A DNA stretch of 64,000 bases from Anisakis pegreffii (lineage: Eukaryota > Nematoda > Chromadorea > Rhabditida > Anisakidae): positions 356,608 to 420,607 of the forward strand of contig JAPYMA010000908.1 in the NCBI GenBank assembly GCA_035041965.1, given 5' to 3'. The stretch's first letter is position 1. Every line of letters begins with the position of its first letter. A program made the position numbers and the translations under genes. Below, piece after piece: positions 13,501 through 24,900 of this stretch. The notes under the pieces are model-generated. The model was given only the letters and a program-made list of their open reading frames with translations, had not been told where the DNA came from and ran no database searches.

Positions 13501-16500
13501 CTGAGCTGACCGATCAGTTGGACACCATCGACAAACAACGTCAGAAGTTCGAACGTGAGAAGGCACAGATTCTTCACGATAGTGAGGAATTGGCTCGTCA
13601 ACTGGATGCAGAAACCGCGGCAAAGACAAACAATGAGAAGCTAGCGAAGCAATTCGAAATGCAATTGAGTGATCTACAAGGTAAAGTTGACGAACAAAGT
13701 CGTCAGCTTCAAGATTTCACATCGTTACGCAATCGTTTGGGCAATGAAGGTCTGGATTTGGCAAGACAACTGGAGGATTTAGAGCAACAAATTGCGGCTC
13801 TACAACGAACGAAAGCCCAACTTACACAACAGCTGGAAGAGACACGTCAGGCGGCCGATGAGGAAGCCAGAGAACGTCAAGCACTCTCGGCAACAACAAA
13901 GAATCTACAACTTGAAGCCGAACAAGCGAACAGTAATTTAGAAGAAGAGATTGAATCCAAAAATGAGGTGTCGAGACAGTTGAGCAAAGCGAACGCTGAG
14001 ATTCAACAATGGCAGTCGAAATTCGAAGGTGAAGGCATGATGCGAGCAGAGGAGATTGAAGAGATCAAACGTAAACTAGGATTGAAAATCAACGAATTGC
14101 AAGAAGCGCTTGAGGCGGCCAATCAGAAGATTATCTCACTTGAGAAGACCAAATCGAGACTGACTGGTGAACTGGACGATGCCCAGGTGGATGTGGAACG
14201 AGCCAATGCGTACGCAAGTCAATTGGAGAAGAAACAGAAAGGATTCGATAAGGTTAGCGCAATGAAATCGTCGTCTTCGTGTTCAGCTGTTCAGCTGAAA
14301 CGATCTCATTAAAATTTGCAAAAACTCAAGGCCACAACTTTTTTATGCTTTTCTCAATGTAATGGATAGAAGAATGAACAGTTGAAATTGATAATCAGCT
14401 TAAAAGCGTAAACCGCTTCTGAATTTAATTTCCTCTTACAATAGAAGATTTCTAGTCGGCTTCGCAAAAATTTATCTGCTCGGTTTAAGCTCTGAATTGA
14501 TATCATTGCTGCACTTCAGGTTGTTGAAGAATGGAAGAAGAAGAGTGACGATCTGTCAGCAGAGTTGGACGGAGCACAACGTGAAGTACGCAATCAATCG
14601 ACAGATCTCATCAAAATGAAAGCAAATTACGAGGAATTGATGGAGACCGTTGAAGGTTTAAGACGTGAAAATAAGGGTCTTTCGAGTGAGATCAAGGATT
14701 TGGGTGATCAACTGAGTGACGGAGGACGTGCCCAGCATGAAACGCAAAAGATTATTCGACGTCTTGAAGTCGAGAAGGAGGAGCTCCAACGTGGACTTGA
14801 TGAAGCTGAAGGTTATTGTTGCCCAACTACTCGTTTCATTCATTTCAGATAAACGACAAATTTGTAAGTAAATGAACAGATATTGAGAGACAATATGCTA
14901 GTAGACAGAAAGTATTCATGAAGGCAGATAAAGTATCCGAACTATTAATAACCCAAATGAAAGAGTATCTCACACTTGTCACTGCTGGTTTTTCACTATG
15001 AACCTTGCATCTCTACTAATCGATTTTATTCAGTATCAGGTTTTTACTTCAGCTAATCAACTTTGTTGATAAATTTTCGGGCAGGTGATTAACTGCAAGT
15101 AATTTTCAGGTGCACTGGAGGCTGAAGAATCCAAGGTGATGCGCGCACAAGTTGAAGTGGCAGAGATTCGTTCAGAAGTTGAGAAAAGAATTCGTGAGAA
15201 GGAAGAAGAATTCGAGAGTACCCGTCGTAACCATCAGAAAGCGCTCGAGTCAATGCAAGCCTCACTAGAAGCAGAGTCGAAGAGTAAAAATGAATTGTTG
15301 AGAGTCAAGAAGAAGTTGGAAGCTGATATCAATGAACTGGAAATTGCACTGGATCATGCAAATAAGGCGAATGCGGATTCAATGAAGAGTTTGAAACGTT
15401 ATACTGAACAAGTTCGCGAAATACAACTTCAGGTTCGAGATTCACATCAAAGAAATATTTTTGAAGATGTCGAAAAGCAGTATTGTCCACTGACAAAAAT
15501 TCAATTCGATCCCAAAAAATGATCATATCCCCATGATTATATTCTCGTTTAATATTACTTTTAAGCATGAATCGGTGAGCAACCAATGATACTGCTTCAA
15601 AATCGCCGCTGTATTGATTATTATCTTTTCATGAGCGTAGTTATTGTAATGATATTATCATCTCAGCTGATAATATTTTTCGAATGATATCCTCATGCAG
15701 CCATTTGCAGATCGAAGAAGAGCAAAGACAACGTGATGAGATGAAAGAGCAATACTATGCAGCCGAGAAACGTGCGACGATCCTAGAATCTGAAAAGGAA
15801 GAATTGGCAGCCTCCTGTGATCAGGCCGAACGTGCTCGCAAGCAGGCTGAACTTGATGCCAGTGATGGACGTGAACAAGCCAATGACTTGATCGCGCAAG
15901 TTAATAGCTTGAACGCCACAAAGAGACGAATGGAAGGAGAACTCCAGGTTATAATTTCTTGCTGGTTTAAGACTCATCACCTAATTGCTCCCCAATTAAG
16001 AGAGAATGAGAAAGACTAGTGGTCGGTAATCATTCGATTTTTTGCTTCGTTGACGTCAAAATTATCTGTGAACATTTGATTTATAGCTATTCACCAGGAC
16101 TAAACCATTTTAAATGACCATTTAGATGACCATACGTTTGAGTTAAGAGGAAGGCACCACAACAGGATTCGAACTAAGGACAACTCTCTCGATGATCATC
16201 AGTTGTCGATTTATTGATTGATCATTAGATCATTCGTTGATGATCACTTTCATGGTCATCTATTCAGTTGATTACTGCTTATTGCAGGCGATCCATGCAG
16301 ATCTCGATGAGACTCTGAATGAGTACCGTGCCTCCGAGGAGAGCAGCAAGAAGGCGATGGCTGAGGCCGAAAGACTTGCCGAAGAAGTACGAAAAGAGCA
16401 GGAACATGTGACACAGGTTGAACGATTGAGAGTCAGCATTGAAGCACAAATCAAAGAGCTTCAGGTTCTTAACTCGCATTTCATTTACCATTCAAAGAAA

Positions 16501-17811
16501 CTGACTCAACCTAATCGCTCGCACACACACGAGATTTCGCTCTGAAGAAGACGAGTAGATGAAGTAATTTTGAGTGGATAAACAGAAATAATTCTCAATT
16601 CGATACCTCATAAAGCTATCTTAGGGCTTATGAAGAAAATATCTTGCATCTGGATAGTAGCTGATGAGATTGCTACATTCAGATGACATCAAGTTAAAGG
16701 TAGGGAACACGCAATCAAAATCGATGAAAAAAGTGTAGTTGTCTCATAAATTTGTGCTGAACAAGAATGGAAACGCACGAATTGGGACTGAATTACTTCG
16801 TTCAAGTCTTAAACGAAACTGCATCCCAGTTTAGAGATTCATTGAGATGATGATATATCAGTGTTGACCACCGAGTTTGGTTACAGGTGCAATTGGATGA
16901 AGCAGAGCAAGCAGCCCTTAAAGGTGGTAAGAAGACAATCGCTAAACTCGAACAACGTATGCATGACCTTGAAGTTGAGCTAGACGCAGAACAGCGCCGT
17001 TATCAAGAAGTGGCGAAGAACGTTTCCAAATCCGAACGCCAAGTTCGAGAGCTTCAATTCCAAGTTGATGAGGATAAAAAGAACTTCGATCGTATGCATG
17101 ATTTAGTCGAGAAACTGCAAACCAAAATCAAAACCCAAAAGAAACAACTCGAAGAAGCTGTAAGTTTCTCCCTTAGCAGTGTTCATTTCATGTCTTTACT
17201 ATCAAAGTGAGATAATGAAAATGCCCTTCGAAGGTTTGACACTTTAAATTCATACTGCGTTGTTGAATCAAACAAGATCGCGCCGTACTTAGACCATGAT
17301 TATCATATCAGCGTACAATATTTCCATGGTATGCGTTCAAGTTCAGCTTGTCAGCTCGAAGCATTTGTTGAGATTCCTTTTGAGGATAGCATTCCTTCGG
17401 ATCTGAGTTTTATCTAGACTGCAAACACGATCCCAAACTTGTGGATGTTTACATGGACAAGTCCACGCATTACTTCAAAATCCCTACAAGGTATCCAAAG
17501 CAATTGGAAGTCATGTATTGAACTTCATTCGAAGAATTAAAATTGATGAATGTTCACTTCGAAAATGAATGTCTTGGTTGTAGGAAGAGTTGGCGAATCT
17601 GAATATGCAAAAGTATCGTCAAATTCAACATCAACTCGAAGATGCCGAAGAGCGTGCCGACAGCGCCGAGAGTTCAGTGGCCAAGATGCGTGCCAAGAGC
17701 CGTGCAACGATGTCTGCAGCACCAGGTGGTTTAACCGTCTCACAGTCGACGTCAGGTGTTGCACGTTCTGCTTCGACACGACCACGCACAACAAGTTTTG
17801 CTGATTATTAG
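7564..17811 (+). CDS. Muscle myosin heavy chain, class II (tandem copy 1)
   Basis: Actin-based motor of thick filaments in muscle, UNC-54/MYO-3 type. Exons: 7564-7626, 8043-8171, 8353-8493, 8613-8837, 9009-9240, 9380-9993, 10229-10733, 11023-11266, 11511-11762, 12045-12423, 12660-14252, 14520-14811, 15110-15432, 15711-15947, 16288-16464, 16887-17159, 17584-17811. All phases agree, giving 1968 aa, the normal family length. The start [19 protein letters not shown] is the usual nematode muscle myosin start. Visible motor landmarks: P-loop GESGAGKT (about 174-181), switch [11 protein letters not shown] (236-245), switch [11 protein letters not shown] (460-468), actin-contact [13 protein letters not shown], and SH1 region [15 protein letters not shown] (about 700-714). 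A light-chain-binding neck follows (QRNVRMW), then a long heptad coiled coil from about residue 845. The short non-helical Ser/Thr/Arg-rich tailpiece ends SFADY. It lies 4.1 kb upstream of a paralogue on the same strand. Which C. elegans isoform it matches needs a tree. Confidence 0.97.
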
Positions 17812-17914
17812 ATGAGCAGTAAAGAAGACGGATAGTAGCAGCGATGATATTGCATAAAAATGTTATCCAATTGATGATCATTATCACCATTATAACATAA
17901 CAATGAAACCTGTC

Positions 17915-17920
17915 AATAAA
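17915..17920 (+). terminator. Polyadenylation signal of myosin copy 1
   Basis: AATAAA 104 bp after the TAG stop of the first myosin gene. It is the first canonical signal downstream and so the likeliest one used. Confidence 0.5.
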
Positions 17921-19007
17921 TCGTCAAAAATTGAATTGAATTCTTTGTGTATTCATTATGATCAATTGCACTGTTCATTTAGTTTTTAGCAATACAGTGA
18001 TGCTCTGAGGATTTAGATGGTCATATGTAATTCTGTGCTTTTTTGGATTGTGCTTTTGTCATTGTGCAGTTTTTTGTTGGCTTCTATGTTTGAGAGCAAT
18101 GTTCAAGCTGTGAGGAAGTTTCGCTATTCGATCGTCTCGAAACCCAAATAAATTGTCCAAACCTCACGCTAATTCAAGTCTAAAACCAATCAGTTCAAGC
18201 TTTTAAGCTGAGACGATCGCTCAGTAAAACCTCCGTCTTCTTGAAAGCGTTTGCAAAATTAGTGGTGTATCTCACGTGCTTACGAAAAAAACGATACGAT
18301 TTGTGAATGTAACATTTCCACCAATGATTCATTTCGCTGACTCAATAAACAAATAGAAACATTTGAAGAAAATTCGCAAATGATTCAAACAATTTGAACA
18401 ATATTCATCTGTTCGTATAATCACATAATTTGAGCTGTGCACATTGCATTCTGTGGACATCAAATTATTTTCAAACTTGCATAACACTGTAATAAGCATT
18501 TATCTAGACGAAAACGCTCTCGTTTCACAATAAGCAATTTGATCGAATTGTCGTTGAAATATGTTAAAATATCATAGCATTTGTTTTGCAGCAATTCTTT
18601 CTCGGGGCTTGATGTTTTTTTGGGATCTTGGCTGGTTTTCGAAGAGATATATATTTGATAGTCTGCGATAATCTTCATTCGCATAGTTCTTTTTCGTTCT
18701 ATGTAACAATTGATGTATAGTAGTGAAGCAATGATTTTGTCTCACTACAAGTGTGTTGTAGCTTCGCAAAGTCGAATAAAATGTATGATTTAGCTTCATA
18801 ACCATTTGTGATTTATGCTAACTATTCTTCTCATCATTGCAAATAAATAAAGAAACATTGATCAAGTGATTAGAACTGCTGATAATACTGAATACAGTGG
18901 GTGAATGAAGCTGACTTGACTTAATTTTTTAGCACTGAAACTGATCGGTAATACTCGTTGTAGACTTATTGATCTCTTTTGTTCTATCAAATTTGATACT
19001 TGTTGGG

Positions 19008-19165
19008 GTGATGGTGAGCGGTTGGTTTGTCGATCGTTCTGTGCGATCGGCAAAATATTCGTCATTGTTGCGATGGCTTAATGGATTGTTGTTGGTATTC
19101 GGCTGGATTTAATTATGCAAATTATCTATGGCAACAGGCGCTCGTTATTGGTTGGTTGTGGCGTG
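19008..19165 (+). repeat. Degenerate copy of a dispersed repeat family
   Basis: It aligns by eye with the copy at 53655-53952. It shares the block around the CGATCG..GCGATCGGC motif near 19020-19045 and the block TTTAATTATGCAAA near 19110-19123, in the same order and orientation. It is more diverged than the copies at 32381-32666, 53655-53952 and 63805-64000. Confidence 0.5.
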
Positions 19166-19569
19166 CTTGATATGCCGATTGCTATGGATCTACTCGGTTA
19201 CATTAATCGTTTATTACTGATAACGAAAGATTACTGATTCACTACTGATGGCTGTTCCAAACAACTACTCTGAACGATCGTTGGACAAGTGTTCAATCGA
19301 TCAATCGGAATGTATTTTCGGGCTCTTTCTGAGTCCCTCTCCCTAGAAATAAATGGGCATATGGGAGAGTAGCCCAAAACCTCTGTACTTGCCAAATCAA
19401 TAATTCAAGTTCGGATTTCATGAAGACAGATGATTCCAAACGCTATTATTGTTAGTTGCGCGGAAAGAAGAATGCCAAGGAAGGAAGAATGTGATATTAG
19501 TGATATTGGTAATAACAGAGAGGCATAAACTCGTAATGTAAGAACATCCAACTGATTGTATCATTAAAC

Positions 19570-19937
19570 CAGTGGTTCTGAACCATTTTTCCGTCCATAC
19601 ACCTAAAAACTTTAAGATGTGTTCACATCCTCCACAACAATAGTTAAACTGTCCTCGCATCCCTCACAACATTCACTCTGTATCTCCCATCCAGTACAGT
19701 GAGTTCAGTATTTAGTTTATATAAGTGCTAACTATTAGAGTGCGTTCTAGCCGTTTCTAAAATATACACATTAAAGTCCACCATCGCCTACTTTACACTG
19801 TATGCATTGAAATCCATCCTGAACTACTTTAATTTATGGAAAATAAAAGGTTATCTTGCACCCCATGGATATACCATCTCACATCCGTTTGGGGTATTTT
19901 CAGTGAGCACCTCCGGTTGAGAAATTCTTTATTGAAC
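19570..19937 (+). mobile_element. hAT-like miniature element (non-autonomous)
   Basis: It begins CAGTGGTTCTGAACC and ends near GGTTGAGAAATTCTT, an imperfect inverted match of the kind seen in hAT transposons. Flanks CATTAAAC (19562-19569) and TATTGAAC just after the right end agree at 6 of 8 positions and may be a decayed 8-bp target duplication. There is no transposase frame. Its right part, 19725-19925, is repeated in inverted orientation at 20548-20790. Confidence 0.5.
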
Positions 19938-20547
19938 GAATTGTGATGTAAAAATTCTGATAGTTTAGTTACTCGCTGAGTTATGTGCAGAGCTGAAGTA
20001 ATACGGATAAGACGAGCAACAGTAATATCAGCTGCAGAGGTTTAAGTCTATGACAAGGCTGCCAACATCTTTAGCAGCAAGACTAGAATTGTTTTCATCA
20101 TTCGAGAGGCAGAGATGTTTGTACGCAGAAAATTGTTTAACGATATGTTGAGCGGCTTGTGATGAGTTATTTTTCGATCGTGAACAGATCACAAAGTATC
20201 TTCAGTATATGTCCATCATCTTGCTGCTCTCACCCAGTTCTCTCGTAGAGCTGTTTATCCGTCTCATATCAACTTTAATACTTCCGAGTGGCTGTTCACC
20301 TCGACTGAAGAGAGCTTTTGCTCGATCACAACATAAACTTAACAGAAACAATATTGACATCAATAATTCCGTTATCAATGACTCTGTAATAGCGAATTTT
20401 TATCTGTGCCTTTTTAATGATATCAGTAGCACTGAAAATAACAACCTATGCACACATGAGATCTATAGAAGAATTTGGCCTCTGCGTGACCTTTTGGCCT
20501 GCTCAACCACATAACATTACTAGTTTCTGGTTCATTCGTTATGCCAT

Positions 20548-20790
20548 CACAGGGGTTTCTCATCAGAGGCCTCGCACCCTGAAGGGATGCGAGATGGTAT
20601 TCCAGGTGGGGCGAGAAAAGGTCTCATTTTTTATACATTAAAGTAGCCGAGGACGAACATCAGTGTATACAGATTACCAATGTTTGAAGTATACGAGTGC
20701 GGGGGTGGACTTTAAAGTATATATTTTTGAAAAGGCTAGAACGTATTCTAATGGTACGCACTCATCTACACTACAGACATTCACATCATT
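20548..20790 (-). mobile_element. Inverted, truncated relative of the 19.6-kb element
   Basis: It begins CAGGGGTTTCTCATCAGAGG, and its reverse complement matches 19725-19925. Shared blocks include TTTAAAGTCCACC and ACCATCTCGCATCC. It lacks a recognisable second terminus near 20.8 kb. Together with the 19.6-kb element it forms an inverted pair about 600 bp apart. Confidence 0.5.
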
Positions 20791-21100
20791 GGAATCGCCC
20801 GGTTTCTGAAACTATTTCAGACTCACTAACAGTATGAAACCGAAGGCGGTATTGTTGTTTCGACAGGAATATCGGATGTGCATGAAAAAGACTCGTTCAA
20901 ATTCAACTGTCAGTAAAATTGAGAAGAGTAGCAAACAGCACAGTGATTTTGAAGTAGAGGAATTCAATAAGAAATGAGTGTAGAACTGTGAACATATTAG
21001 TGATAAGGAAGGGTATATGGGATAAGAGAGATTCTAAGGGATACGGATAGACGGATAAGCTGCAGGGGGGACAAACGTGTTACAAATGTGTTAGCTACAA

Positions 21101-21190
21101 AAGATCATCTTTAGATCTATAGATGTGCTAAAGATCGTCTTTAGATCTTCAGATATGCTAAAGATCACCTTTAGATCTTTAGATATGCTA
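21101..21190 (+). repeat. Three tandem 30-bp units
   Basis: Units begin at 21101, 21131 and 21161. Each starts AAGATC and contains CTTTAGATCT, ending in ATGTGCTA or ATATGCTA. AGATCT palindromes recur inside each unit. No coding frame uses it. Confidence 0.85.
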
Positions 21191-21540
21191 GTTCGAAATC
21201 AACAATCTAAATATATCACTCGTAAAAAGAGGTGAAAGAAACGAATGAAGACGAAAGAAAGAAGTGGTTCAGGTGAATAAACGATTCAAAGATGGAAAAG
21301 ATGGGTAAAAAGAGATCATTAATCCAACGATCGGATATATCATCTCGTTTACATGAGTGCATAGAGAGGCAAAGAGATAACACATACGCTCTAAGCTGTA
21401 TACACGTTACCTGATGTCTTCGGGCAATTTAGAGTAAACATAGACGAATATTCATATGCGTTACTCGGAATGAACAAAACAATACACTCTTCCATAAGAC
21501 TTATCGCAAGGTTTTGCTACTGTTAACAGCCCCAGCAGCT

Positions 21541-21663
21541 ATCATCGTCGTCGTCGTACATTAGCATCTAATCGTGAGGCTCTAGCTGAGACTAATAGCC
21601 AAACATTCCTGCTACTGGTGCTGCTGCCGCTGTTGTTGTTGTTGTCGTTGTTATTGTTATTGC
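21541..21663 (+). repeat. Trinucleotide-rich simple sequence
   Basis: GTC repeats (near 21547-21558) are followed by interrupted CTG/GTT repeats (21608-21663), about 250 bp before the start codon of myosin copy 2. They may fall in its promoter or 5' UTR. Confidence 0.6.
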
Positions 21664-21908
21664 CTAGCTTGCTAAGCATATTCAAATCAGTTGAACCTGC
21701 TGCCTGATAGCATTTGTTAACTACTCCTCACGGCTGTGCTGTTTGGCTCTGAAGTTAGAGTGCGGCTAATCAAGATCTATCTGAAGATCGCTAACTTCAG
21801 CTGTACTTCTATAGTCCTTAGTCGAGTGGACGATCAACTGAACGAACTGCTTGAAGAGAATTGATATTAATTAATTCATCGTCAAAAAGCCGTATCAATT
21901 AAGAAGAA

Positions 21909-24900
21909 ATGGATTGCGAAAACGACCCAGGATGGGAGTTTTTACGTCGCTCTCGCGAGCAAATGATCGAGGTATTGTTTTCATCAACATTCTTAATTGT
22001 CGTTTATCAGTCAGATTGAATGTCTCTGTGGTGTTGCATTTGCTAATGTACGTTCACAATAAGAATAACTCAGACTGATTGTTCAAGCTCTCATTTTTAT
22101 GCTCAGCAGAAATCCTGTGAAAAAATTATCTGCAGTTATTCAAGTTGATGTCTTGCACAGTTAGCCAGTTGACTTATTCTTATGCTCAAACAGATTCGAT
22201 CACAACCAATTCCGATGAGCGTAATTATATTGCGTAATTGTGTTGTGGTCTCTTTGACCATATTCGTGATCATCTCCACGGAGTCAATGGGCATTTTGAT
22301 TATAGCATATGCATCTTCATTAGAGTTAAACTTGACTTCGATCATGCTATTTATAAGACAACGAGACTGACAGAATTATTGCTTATTAATTATGGCGTTG
22401 ATTGAATATTATTGCATATTGGTCGATTGCGTTATCATATTTTATTCGAGTTCAAAGTAATCTGTTGCATTGAATCCGGATTTACTATCCAAGAGTAATG
22501 ATATTGAAAACGCTATTTGATATGTTTGCTTAGCAGCGATTTTCACCACTGATCGCATAATGTAGACTTGAAGTGAGTTGAGATTATTTAGCGGAAAACA
22601 CATCCCAACGAAAATGCAGTATTAAATTCGCTTGGACGGAAGTTCTAGTGAAGAATGTTTGAGGGAGAACAGGTGTCCATTCCATTATTACACTACGCTC
22701 GAACAATCACTAACGTCAGTCAGTTACTGGAGAACACATTATGTTTTAGTTATTGGGTGGATTGTTATCTTATCAAATGCGAAACATTCCATTGAATACG
22801 TGGATTTTCAGAATGAAAATTGTTGACAACAGAATATGTGTGAAGCACTAAGGAATACTAAGAACATTCACAACCTATTAACAGTTGCATATATCCTTAA
22901 TTCCGTCGAAAGGAGAAGATTTAGAAGTGCAAGGAAAAGGCAAATATTAGTGTTGTTGAATAGATCCAATTACTAGAGACGCTCGAAGATTCTCGTAAAA
23001 ATTTTTTCTCAATTGTCTTAATTTGAACATCGTTCTAACATTCCATCAATGTACTCATCGTCAGATTTTTTTCAACAACGAGATCAGTTTTCTGTTCTGC
23101 TGCACAGAGGAGATTTACAGCCATTCTAGCAATACATATGCATAACTTTTGTGATGAAATACTCTAGGTACTGAAGCGTTCTAGGTGCTCTAAAGCGTTA
23201 TTTCCGGATGCATCAAGCGCACTCAGTACAAAGCGATTGATTAGTATTTGATCTCCGAGAAACATGACTAGGCAGAATGGATTTGGAGAATAATGAAAAT
23301 GACGAAACGTTATGGAAAGAATAGGAATTCCACTGGAGTATCGATGAAAAGAATGAGAAATTTCGATGATGAATCGAAAGAAAAAGAATTTTGTCAATTT
23401 ACCATCACTAGAACGCTCTCTGAAGACGGTCACTTGAGATTCTATGGTCTTTAGAGGCTAGTAATTCTATGAGCGGGTGTTTCCACACTCAGTTCAACAT
23501 ATTATCAGCTTCTATCGTTGAAGTCGATGATACAGTTTCTGTCTCAAGCCTGATTACATAAATCGTCCACATTCATGAGCTAGTCAATAAATTTGGATTT
23601 GACTGATTACAGTAAACTTTTGGCCTAGAATGCTTAAGTTGATGCATTTTTAGGAGCAATCGAAACCATATGATTCGAAGAAGGATTGCTGGATACCGGA
23701 TGCGGAAGAAGGCTTTATCAAGGCTCAAATTAAGGGCACTCAAGGAGATGTCGTTGATGTGGTTACAGGACGTGGAAATGAGGTATAAATCAAAAAATAT
23801 TGCTGTTAAGATAACTGTTCCATTGTTATTCTCTTAACTCCCTTATTTATCGCAAGAAATCAATCGCCCTTTTAATGGCAGTGATTCCATTGTATATTTC
23901 AATTCCATTGTATTCCATTGTGCGGTGATTCCATTTTTAATGGCAGTGTAATTCAGTTTGGTAGCCGACTTCATGTGAGCACATGCAATGGCTAAAGCAG
24001 TGGTTCTCAAAATTTTTGCTTTGTGGAGTCCTTGAAAAATTTTAAGATGCTCTCGTACCTCCTACCTTACCTCGCACACCCTCCCGCACTCCTCACTCAC
24101 CTCCCCCTTCCCCCGCCCTCATCGCACCCCTCCCACCCCACCCTCTCTCGGGCCTCCAGGGGGTCCATGGACCCAGGTTGAGAAACCCTGGCTGGGTCCA
24201 TGGGCTAAAGTTTCGCATAATTTGCTGTTTTCAGCGTTTTTCTGTCAAATCCTAACCAATAGCCATCTTACAAGATTACCAGTCGTCCAGCTTAACTTCA
24301 TAACATCGATTACCATTTGACGCGCTTACTGCCAACCAAACTATTAGTAATCATAGAGATCTATCTCTTAAATTTATTGCCCATTTGGGTCAGCATGCAT
24401 ATTGATGCGTTCTGTAAATGGAATGAGCTTTTTGCATTCAGCTGAAAATAAAATCGGAACTCATCCAAGAGATGAATCCACCGAAGTTCGAGAAGACTGA
24501 AGACATGTCGAATTTGACGTTCTTGAACGATGCATCCGTGCTGCACAATCTACGATCACGATACGGTTGTATGCTTATCTATGTAAGTATTATCAAATTT
24601 TATCAGATCCTTATCACTAAATAATTTTGTTCTCATAAACATCTATTAATATACAACTTTTTTAGCTCTCATCAAATCCTTCCATCATTTCTGTCTACAT
24701 TTCAGACATATTCTGGCCTGTTCTGTGTCGTCATCAATCCATACAAACGTCTACCGATCTATACGGATTCTGTAGCGAGAATGTTCATGAACAAGAGAAA
24801 AACTGAGATGCCACCCCACTTGTTCGCTGTTGCCGATGAGGCATACCGAAATATGCTTCAAGATCACGAAAATCAGTCGATGTTGATCACTGGTGAATCT

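Larger units (their letters stand above)
17812..21908. other. Spacer between the two myosin genes
   Basis: About 4.1 kb with no supported coding sequence. It holds the 3' UTR of copy 1, a degenerate copy of a dispersed repeat (19008-19165), two inverted hAT-like miniature elements (19570-19937, 20548-20790), a 30-bp tandem repeat (21101-21190), and GTC and GTT/CTG simple repeats near 21541-21663. The promoter of copy 2 should lie near the right end, but no core element is recognisable. Confidence 0.6.

Noticed and set aside
16140..16185. tRNA-like TTCGAATCC motif on the minus strand inside a myosin intron
   Set aside because: The flanking bases do not form a T stem or acceptor stem, and no anticodon arm follows; likely chance.
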